64,000 nt of DNA from Rhodocytophaga rosea (GTDB lineage: Bacteria > Bacteroidota > Bacteroidia > Cytophagales > 172606-1): NCBI RefSeq assembly GCF_010119975.1, contig NZ_CP048222.1, positions 3,800,501-3,864,500 of the forward strand, written 5' to 3'. Of this stretch, positions 57,271 through 64,000 are shown piece by piece. Under the pieces are notes generated by a model. It saw nothing but the letters and a program-made list of their open reading frames with translations. It had not been told where the DNA came from and searched no databases. How positions within the stretch are numbered: position 1 is the stretch's first letter; the number at the start of each line of letters is the position of its first letter. A program made the position numbers and the translations under genes.

Positions 57271-58065
57271 TTATTTTACTATTACTTCTTTCTTAGGTTC
57301 TTTTATATCCGGTTTTTCATTTTCTGCCACATATTTACTGCGGAGTTTAACAGCATTATTCTTCTTATCTAAACGCAGGTTCAGCATCTCAACCAGTAAT
57401 GAGAAGGCCATTGCGAAATATACATAACCTTTTGGTACGTGTACATGGAATGCTTCGGCTACCAGCAATAAACCAATCATAATCAGGAAGGACAAAGCCA
57501 GCATTTTGATAGAAGGATGTTTATTTACAAAATTGCTGATGGCTTGTGCAAATGCAAGCATTACGCCCAAGGCAATCACTACCGCAATAATCATAATATA
57601 TACACTGTCAACTAAGCCAACAGCCGTCAGAATAGAATCGAAAGAAAATACAATATCGAGTAATACGATCTGAATAATGGCTGAACGCATGCTTACAACT
57701 TTAGGTGTTTCACTTTCCCCGGTTGCGCCTTCCAGCTTATGGTGAATTTCAGTTGTACTTTTTGCCAGTAAGAATAAACCACCCAGAAACAGAATAATAT
57801 CCCGGCCGCTGAATCCCATTTTGAAGGCATAAAACAAAGGTTCTTTTAAGCTTACGATCCAGGAGATTCCAAATAATAAGGCAACCCGTACGACCAGTGC
57901 AAGTAAAATCCCTATACTCCGGGCTCTTTTTTGTTGTTCTTTAGGTAATTTATCTGATACGATTGATATAAATATGATATTGTCAATTCCCAATACAATC
58001 TCCAGCAAAGTTAAAGTTAACAAACTGATGATGGCTTCGGTGGTTAAAAGCTCTTGAAGTTCCAT
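57271..58065 (-). CDS. TerC-family integral membrane protein
   Basis: A 264-residue membrane protein with about seven helices. Family signatures are LTLLEIVLGIDNIIFISIV (metal-binding acidic residues in helix 1), GRDIILFLGGLFLLAKSTTEIHH and IVLLDIVFSFDSILTAVGL. TerC proteins are linked to tellurite resistance and, more recently, to manganese export from the cytoplasm to protect exported metalloenzymes. ATG start 58065. It is convergent with the T9SS gene and precedes nothing on its strand within 100 bp. Confidence 0.92.
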   Translation of the reverse strand: MELQELLTTEAIISLLTLTLLEIVLGIDNIIFISIVSDKLPKEQQKRARSIGILLALVVRVALLFGISWIVSLKEPLFYAFKMGFSGRDIILFLGGLFLLAKSTTEIHHKLEGATGESETPKVVSMRSAIIQIVLLDIVFSFDSILTAVGLVDSVYIMIIAVVIALGVMLAFAQAISNFVNKHPSIKMLALSFLIMIGLLLVAEAFHVHVPKGYVYFAMAFSLLVEMLNLRLDKKNNAVKLRSKYVAENEKPDIKEPKKEVIVK

Positions 58066-58175
58066 ATATTTTAAATGTCAGAAATCTAAATGTAAACAAA
58101 CCTGATAGTTTAACTTTGCCCACTGATGTAAAGTTACAGGAAACAGGTTCTGTATAAGAGGAAAATGAAAATCAT

Positions 58176-60668
58176 TTACCAATCAAAAAATTCTTCTTTT
58201 GTTTCAGCAGTTTTCTTTTTGGCCGTTTCCGATGGATCTGGTTGTGTTTTTTTACTTTTAAATAAGCTTTTCAATTCTTGCTTTTCTTCTTTAATATCCT
58301 CTTTGATTTTTTCTTTTACCGCTTCCTGGTCATAAGCTATTTTATAATCATCGGCTGTTCCTTTGATGCTTAGAAACAAATTAGAGGTTTTTTCTCCATC
58401 TGCTACAGCTACAGCCCTTTTCCGGCTTAAGTTATACGTAGGAATTTTCAGCCGGTAATCCATTACCTGGTCGAAAGTATGGGTGCCTCGTATTGAAATA
58501 TTAGAAACATTGGACCGTATCTCCATCTCTGGAATATATACTGTACGATTGGCAATATGAATATTATTTTCCATTTCGGAGAAGCGGATATTAGCCAGAT
58601 CCTGCTCATTAATAAACTTTGATAATTTCTGCATCGGATCAAAATTTATTAAACCGCCGTTGGCTACAAGTGTTTGTGCATCAGCCTGTAAACTGGCAGC
58701 ATCCAAATCAAGTTGGCTGTTAAATGTCATAGATGTTTGCACAAGCGCTGTAACTTGTCCGCGTAAATGTTTGTCTGTAATAAATTCCTGATCAAAATTT
58801 TCGAACATAAAAAACACACTGTCGATGGCGATATTTTTAAAAGCCGCATCGCAATTTACCTGCATACGTTCAGATTGCCGGGCATCCAGGGTTCCTTCCA
58901 TCTGAATATTTCCATCAGCCGCTTTAAATCTGATATCACGACCTTTAGCCATTTGATTAGCTACTTGCAAATTGCCTTCGATTTGGCTGGCTTTAAACCT
59001 GCGGAATTTTAACTGGTCTACTTTGCAGGTAATATCTAAAGCAAGCCCGGGAGAAATAGCAAACCGGTAATTATCTGCAGACGCATTTTTTTGCTTAGCT
59101 TCTGTATCTAAATCAGCATTTTTTGAGAGCAACTGATCAAAGTCGAGCATTTTTGAACTAAGTTCTGCCTCCGCTTCTAAACGTTGATCTTTGAAAAATA
59201 TGTAGGCCAGTATATTTTTAAATGATCCATTAATAGTAAAGTCAGAATTTCCGGCATATCCCTGCAAGTTGTTTACCATCAGGTCACTTTTATCAAAAGC
59301 AAATCCGCCATTTATTTGCCGGAAGGGCACTGGGTTATCTGTAAGTTGAAATGATACATCTTTAATCTGAATATTTCCACTGGTCCGCACAAATTGATTT
59401 ACAGCTTTGGCACGTAAATCCATCAGCTTTCCTTCAAAACTGATATCTGCTAACAGGCTTCCATTCGCTTGTGCAAATTCTTTTAAAGGGTAAAATGCCA
59501 ATAAGGATGCCACATCTAATTGTCCGGAAATATCAAAATTTAAATAAGGATTATCAAAATTACTCATTGAGAAATTACCAGTGAAAGGCTTGCCTTCCAA
59601 TACACCTTTGATATTGGTTAGCTCTATACTGGAGGTAGATCTATTGAACTTTTTGCCATTAGAAAAACGGCCGGTTACAAAGGTGTTTTCAATGCGTTTC
59701 CCAATGTCCTGTTGATACAAAGAGGCATCTTCACAACCAAATTGTACTTGTATGGCAGGCACCGATCCTCTGAAAGTAGGACCTTTGATCTGGCTATCGA
59801 AATAAACTTTTCCCTTGCTTTTGTAGACGCTTAGTTCATTTGAATATTGTGTGGGCAGTAGAGAAACTATCGTTTGAATATCAGTATTTTGACCTTTTAA
59901 CTGCAGATCAATATTTCCCTGAGAATGATTCTCGAAAATACCTTCAACCAGAAAGGCAGAGCGTTTTACTTCTACAACAGAGGGTTTAATCTGTAAATAT
60001 CTTTTTCCTAAATGATACACTAATTTACTTTCCAGGCTGATATCTTTGTCGGTGAAATATCTGTATTTACCAATATTAATAGCGTGGCTTTTCAGGGAGC
60101 CTTTTAGAGTCACAAATACTTCTTCAGCTTTTACCTGTAGACTGGCAGCTGTTTCATTGGCAAACAAATCGTACACCTGTTCATTTTTCAGATCAGTATA
60201 AATCACTTTCACCTTATTCAGATGGATTTGCTCTAAGTCGAAATTTACCTCCTGGCTGGTGCCGGTTGAATCTCCTTTCTTGAATATCTGGTAGTTTTCG
60301 TCACCTTTTTTATCTACCATAATCTGCACATCTGCTTCTTCCAGAAAAACTTCATTCACTTTGTATTTGCCTGAAAATATATTCCAGAAGTCAAAGGTAA
60401 GATACAAGCGGTCAGCTTTTGCTAAAGGTTTTTTGTGTTCTGGTAAGGCACCTTCTATTTCCAGTTGGGTAAAACTCAGGGCAACCTGAGGGAATTTATC
60501 AAACAAAGACAGTTCAATTTTTTTAACAGCTACTTTGGCTGTAAGGCTTTTGTTCAGCTCATTTACAAAAAGCCGGATAATTTGATCCTGATATATATAA
60601 ATAATAGAGGTAGCCGTAACAAGTATAACCAAACAGGCAGCCAGACTGTACAAGAATAACTTTTTCAA
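58176..60668 (-). CDS. AsmA-like envelope protein
   Basis: A large protein of the AsmA/DUF3971 group, inner-membrane-anchored proteins that span the periplasm and affect outer-membrane lipid transport. The frame extends upstream to GTG 60767, but no ATG exists; I choose TTG 60668, because it starts MKKLFLYSLAACLVIL, the typical AsmA membrane anchor (830 residues). Domain features are KIELSLFDKFPQVALSF (chain start), ANGSLLADISFEGKL and the C-terminal conserved ENNIHIANRTVYIPEMEIRSNVSNISIRG, quoted in parts (IHIANRTVYIPEMEI; SNVSNISIRGTHTF). The C-terminal 45 residues are charged and low in complexity. The upstream neighbour is the tRNA gene on the other strand. Confidence 0.82.
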   Translation of the reverse strand: MKKLFLYSLAACLVILVTATSIIYIYQDQIIRLFVNELNKSLTAKVAVKKIELSLFDKFPQVALSFTQLEIEGALPEHKKPLAKADRLYLTFDFWNIFSGKYKVNEVFLEEADVQIMVDKKGDENYQIFKKGDSTGTSQEVNFDLEQIHLNKVKVIYTDLKNEQVYDLFANETAASLQVKAEEVFVTLKGSLKSHAINIGKYRYFTDKDISLESKLVYHLGKRYLQIKPSVVEVKRSAFLVEGIFENHSQGNIDLQLKGQNTDIQTIVSLLPTQYSNELSVYKSKGKVYFDSQIKGPTFRGSVPAIQVQFGCEDASLYQQDIGKRIENTFVTGRFSNGKKFNRSTSSIELTNIKGVLEGKPFTGNFSMSNFDNPYLNFDISGQLDVASLLAFYPLKEFAQANGSLLADISFEGKLMDLRAKAVNQFVRTSGNIQIKDVSFQLTDNPVPFRQINGGFAFDKSDLMVNNLQGYAGNSDFTINGSFKNILAYIFFKDQRLEAEAELSSKMLDFDQLLSKNADLDTEAKQKNASADNYRFAISPGLALDITCKVDQLKFRRFKASQIEGNLQVANQMAKGRDIRFKAADGNIQMEGTLDARQSERMQVNCDAAFKNIAIDSVFFMFENFDQEFITDKHLRGQVTALVQTSMTFNSQLDLDAASLQADAQTLVANGGLINFDPMQKLSKFINEQDLANIRFSEMENNIHIANRTVYIPEMEIRSNVSNISIRGTHTFDQVMDYRLKIPTYNLSRKRAVAVADGEKTSNLFLSIKGTADDYKIAYDQEAVKEKIKEDIKEEKQELKSLFKSKKTQPDPSETAKKKTAETKEEFFDW

Positions 60669-60903
60669 ATAAGTAATTTTTGTATTCAATGCGTAAAAGT
60701 TTTGTTTATAACGCAAAAAGGCAGCATATTGATTTACAGCGTAAATGTATATTATTATTTGTAGCACACGGGAGTAATTGCCAAAGTTTATATTCTTGTT
60801 TTCAATGCTGACTATCTGGGCTAAAATGCTGAAATTAAATTTTTGTATAGCACTATTTGTATAAATAAAAAATACATCTACATTTGCAAAACATTTTTTG
60901 AAA

Positions 60904-60978
60904 GGGAGTTTAGCTCAGCCGGTTCAGAGCATCTGCCTTACAAGCAGAGGGTCGGGGGTTCGAATCCCTCAACTCCCA
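60904..60978 (+). tRNA. tRNA-Val (anticodon TAC)
   Basis: A complete 75-nt cloverleaf. The acceptor stem GGGAGTT (60904-60910) pairs with AACTCCC (60971-60977), discriminator A at 60978. The D arm is GCTC..GAGC. The anticodon stem TCTGC/GCAGA encloses loop CTTACAA, with anticodon TAC at 60939-60941. The T arm contains GGTTCGAATCC. CCA is not encoded. It reads valine GUA/GUG-type codons by wobble. Confidence 0.97.
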
Positions 60979-60980
60979 CT

Positions 60981-61015
60981 AAAAAGCCTCAGAAAAATCT
61001 GAGGCTTTTTGATTT
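60981..61015 (+). terminator. Terminator after tRNA-Val
   Basis: AAAAAGCCTCAGA (60981-60993) pairs perfectly with TCTGAGGCTTTTT (60998-61010) around AAAA, directly after the tRNA gene. A 13-bp stem with flanking A and T runs can also serve the convergent gene ending at 61030. Confidence 0.9.
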
Positions 61016-61029
61016 TATAACTCATTAGC

Positions 61030-63876
61030 TCAAAATCCTACCTCGAGTACCAGCGACTGGAAGGACCAGGTATTAGTTAATGGGAAATATATGCTGCGGA
61101 TGCCTAGTTCAAAAGGCACAAATAATCGCATAAAGTGGAATTCTGTGCTTAAATCAAATCCAATTGAGCGGTATTCCAGGGTACGGTCGCCGGTTTTTCC
61201 GGTACCATAATCAAAAAACGCATTACCCTTGAACCGCTTAAAATACAGCCATTTTCCTATAGCCCAGTCTGGGTTGAATAGTGGAAAACGGTATTCTACC
61301 GAACCATTGTAATATTCTTTGTGGCTCACATAGCTGTATCCTCTGGTAAAAGTGAGGGGCGTGCTGAATGGATAAACGGATGGCATCTCAGTCTGGTATC
61401 CTGCCCGTAACCTGAAACTATGGTGCTTCATCAAACCTGGAAAGAGCAGATTTCCCTGAACAGCAAATAATTCAGATTTAAAATCACCGCCAAAAGGCGT
61501 ATTTCTATAATAGATGGCTAACGTCTGCCCCCATTTTGGATTAATGTCGCGAATGCTTCGTTTGTGCAAACGCTGGTAACTCAGGCTATACCGCATAGAA
61601 TGTAATAAGCCATTTCTGTTCTCTACCATTCTATCCGACACATTGGAAATATTAGTATGAGCGCTTAGGTTCAGACTTTCCGAAAATCTGGAATGGGTAA
61701 AATTGAAAGGCAATCTGAATCCGGCACTCAGTATCTGTTCCCGCCATATATCCCGAACTACTGTATCTTCCTGCCCTTGCCTGCGAACCGTAACACCCGT
61801 ATTTCTGGCTGTGGTTTCAAATTCAGCATCTAATATTGGATAAAATCCCTGGTAACTTAACCTGGTAAAGAAACTACCAGTTCGCTCATTACCATCGTAA
61901 CCAACGCCAATATTTGCCAGTGCTGTATTGAGTAAATCCTGTGAAGTAATAGAAAGCGTAACAGAATTATCTCCTGAAGCAGCTAAAGGCGACCAGCTAT
62001 AGGGATTAAAAATATGCCTGAACTTGTTGTACTTATTAATTTCGTATTTCTTTCCTGGAATATCTGCTACAATATTTCTATTGCCTTCCTGCTCAATTAA
62101 AGGTTCATGGTAATCAATAGTCCGGTCTTCTACCTGGTTCAAAGGGGTCCATTGGGTAGTATCATTGGGCATAGTGGCAATCCGGAATCCATTTTGGGTA
62201 AAATCATTAAAAGCAATGGTTTTTCCATCAGGCGAAACGGCGGGATTATAAGCGCCAAACTTGCGGGAAGTTACCTGGTATTGCTGTCCGGTAGTGATAT
62301 TTACGGCATAAATATTATCAATCCCATTGAAAGGAGAGTTAAAATAAATATAATTCCCGTACATCACTGGGTGGGCAATGTTCATAACGTTATAAGGAAT
62401 TACATCCTGGCTATTGCCGGTTGCTACATCTATCAATTGAATGGTTTTACCCTTCCGGTTTAATACAACTGCTACCATCTGTTTTCCATCCGGCGACCAT
62501 CTGGGCATCAAGTAAAAATTATTGTCTGGATTATTGAGCTTGTTCAGTCGCTCGCCTGTAGTGGCATCTAGAATGACAAGATTATATTCATTATTAACGG
62601 AAACTTGGACAGCGGCTATTTTACTTCCGTCCGGAGAAAGGGCAGGTGCGCTAAGCCGGGTTTTGTGGGTGATTTGTTTGAGTTTATTATTTTTAATGTC
62701 ATACGTTTTAATCACTGTATAGTCACGCATTGACCATCGGGGATCAAAGGCTGATTCGCTCCATACTAGTTTATCATTCACCACGGAGAGCATGCCGCTA
62801 TCGTTAATATAGCCTGGTACAAATACTTTTTCCTCTCTTTTCCGGGAAGAATCACCCAGAATCACAAAGGTTTCTACATCGGCCAATCCTGATTTTTGTG
62901 CCAGAATACGCCCATCTGAAAGGAATTGCGGAAATTCATAACTGGTATACACCCTATTGCGGCCATTAGCTTTTGTTGTAGCTTCCGTAACAGGCAAATT
63001 TTCTAACTGCTTCTCCCAGATGCCTTTCATTTCCAGCATGGTGCTGTCGTATACATCTTGTACCCTCAAACCCAATTCTTTTTTAATAGATCTTGAAAAC
63101 ACAAAGGGCCAGAAAGGAAAATCATATGTCCGGTTGAGTACATTGCTCCAGGCGTCTGGTCCATATTTCCGCTTGACATGGGAAGTCATAAAATAACCCA
63201 GTTTATAGCGGTTATAATACCCTGTGATATAATCTCTGTAAGAACCCAGATATGCTTTCTGATAACTGTATGGACCTTTGGTCAGTAAAAAAGTGCGGAA
63301 ATCCAGGTAGAAAGCAGGAATACGCCCACGTCCACTGGTGGTTAGGGCTGTTTCTGTGCCTACGGCATCGCCTTCCCAATACCAGCCGGGTACTGCCAGA
63401 TTCGCTGTTACGGCTAATCCGCTTCCACCAAAGAGGTAATAAAATATTTTCGATAATCCCCTAAGCGCTTTATCATATTGTACTACATGCCGGAATTCGT
63501 GAACCGCCAGTAAATCAATCCAGTCGTTGGTGCCGAGCAAGGCATAATCTTGTGGAGGTAAAGTAAAAAATTCAGAATGTCGGGGAGTAATGGTAACAAA
63601 ACCATTGCTGATCGCCGTCTGGTTCTGCAAAATAATCGAAATAGGCCGGGGTTCTCTTTGTAAAGTAGCTGATACCGGACTGTATACCGTTTCCATTGTA
63701 TTGGCAGTACGCTGGGCTTCGTGTTCCATACCTTCCGGGAAAATAATACGGAATTTTGGTGTCCGGATCTGGAACCAGCGAAGGCTGGGAGGGTTTTGTT
63801 CCAGAATGGGTTGTGTTTGTGCTATACTCTGCACACTCATACAGGCGAAAAAAGCCAGCAGTAAATATTTTGTCAT
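61030..63876 (-). CDS. Outer-membrane protein: gluzincin metallopeptidase-like domain, propeller, beta-barrel
   Basis: A 948-residue paralogue of the protein at 31063. After the signal peptide (to about 20, SIAQ) comes a peptidase-MA-like domain with an intact zinc site: HEFRH (126-130) and WYWEGDAVGTE (third-ligand Glu about 168). Then follow a propeller (about 300-600, with LSPDGSKIAAVQVS, WSPDGKQMVAVVLN and VSPDGKTIAFNDF) and a C-terminal beta-barrel of the surface-antigen type ending LVLEVGF. A zinc protease displayed on the periplasmic side or surface of the outer membrane is plausible; the substrate is unknown. ATG start 63876. It is convergent with the tRNA gene. The gene preceding it on this strand lies outside the window. 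Confidence 0.85.
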   Translation of the reverse strand: MTKYLLLAFFACMSVQSIAQTQPILEQNPPSLRWFQIRTPKFRIIFPEGMEHEAQRTANTMETVYSPVSATLQREPRPISIILQNQTAISNGFVTITPRHSEFFTLPPQDYALLGTNDWIDLLAVHEFRHVVQYDKALRGLSKIFYYLFGGSGLAVTANLAVPGWYWEGDAVGTETALTTSGRGRIPAFYLDFRTFLLTKGPYSYQKAYLGSYRDYITGYYNRYKLGYFMTSHVKRKYGPDAWSNVLNRTYDFPFWPFVFSRSIKKELGLRVQDVYDSTMLEMKGIWEKQLENLPVTEATTKANGRNRVYTSYEFPQFLSDGRILAQKSGLADVETFVILGDSSRKREEKVFVPGYINDSGMLSVVNDKLVWSESAFDPRWSMRDYTVIKTYDIKNNKLKQITHKTRLSAPALSPDGSKIAAVQVSVNNEYNLVILDATTGERLNKLNNPDNNFYLMPRWSPDGKQMVAVVLNRKGKTIQLIDVATGNSQDVIPYNVMNIAHPVMYGNYIYFNSPFNGIDNIYAVNITTGQQYQVTSRKFGAYNPAVSPDGKTIAFNDFTQNGFRIATMPNDTTQWTPLNQVEDRTIDYHEPLIEQEGNRNIVADIPGKKYEINKYNKFRHIFNPYSWSPLAASGDNSVTLSITSQDLLNTALANIGVGYDGNERTGSFFTRLSYQGFYPILDAEFETTARNTGVTVRRQGQEDTVVRDIWREQILSAGFRLPFNFTHSRFSESLNLSAHTNISNVSDRMVENRNGLLHSMRYSLSYQRLHKRSIRDINPKWGQTLAIYYRNTPFGGDFKSELFAVQGNLLFPGLMKHHSFRLRAGYQTEMPSVYPFSTPLTFTRGYSYVSHKEYYNGSVEYRFPLFNPDWAIGKWLYFKRFKGNAFFDYGTGKTGDRTLEYRSIGFDLSTEFHFMRLFVPFELGIRSIYFPLTNTWSFQSLVLEVGF

Positions 63877-64000
63877 AAGCTAATGGTAGACCCAAAATAC
63901 GCATTCAGGTACATAAAACAAATAGGCAGGAGCCAATCTTCGCGGTTTTGTGTTTTCTCAGGTTTGGCTTATCTTCGGCCTTCGTTTTAACTTTTATTTC

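Overview
The window comes from a member of the Bacteroidota, most likely Cytophagales (Cytophagia). The evidence is a SusC-type TonB receptor with a FecR/ECF-sigma pair, two type IX secretion (T9SS) cargo proteins with C-terminal sorting domains, Bacteroidota-style serine hydrolase and propeller-barrel proteins, low GC (by eye about 40%), and gene starts with few Shine-Dalgarno sequences. A genus cannot be fixed from sequence alone. It is ordinary chromosome. I see no rRNA, insertion sequence, prophage, CRISPR array or replication origin.

Left part (1-16 kb, minus strand): a SusC-like receptor cut by the window edge, its anti-sigma factor FecR and an ECF sigma factor form a trans-envelope sensing unit. 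Next come a small exported protein made of two tandem repeats and a pentose-phosphate group: an RpiB-transaldolase fusion, an AlkD-type DNA repair enzyme, 6-phosphogluconate dehydrogenase and glucose-6-phosphate dehydrogenase. These are followed by an ElyC/YdcF-like membrane protein, a lipoprotein gene broken by a TAG codon in its signal peptide, pdxA and a leucyl aminopeptidase.

Middle (16-31 kb, mostly plus): rsmA, a first GH3-family adenylating enzyme, ispC, the site-2 protease rseP, a DUF493 gene, then dnaJ/grpE on the minus strand facing recJ, followed by lptB, a second GH3-family enzyme, and a serine hydrolase that keeps only part of a larger glycosidase-hydrolase architecture.

31-47 kb: a propeller-barrel outer-membrane protein with a dead peptidase-like domain, a FAD oxidoreductase, argH, a small membrane protein, upp, a GNAT acetyltransferase, rsgA and a TspO-like membrane protein. 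A tight minus-strand run follows, rsfS-ftsH-LUD-lpxH-hypothetical, with birA divergent to it.

47-64 kb: two T9SS-exported proteins (2345 and 922 residues), terC, an AsmA-like protein, tRNA-Val(TAC), and a second propeller-barrel protein whose gluzincin site is intact. The last 124 bases (63877-64000) hold no gene I can recognise.

Many convergent or 3' junctions carry long hairpins, including a 48-nt perfect palindrome and a 62-nt near-perfect one. Several genes appear to start at GTG or TTG. I found no obviously new multi-gene defence or metabolic system. The most unusual items are the active/inactive pair of peptidase-propeller-barrel proteins, the modular 2345-residue T9SS protein, the RpiB-transaldolase fusion, the domain-stripped serine hydrolase and the TAG-interrupted lipoprotein.
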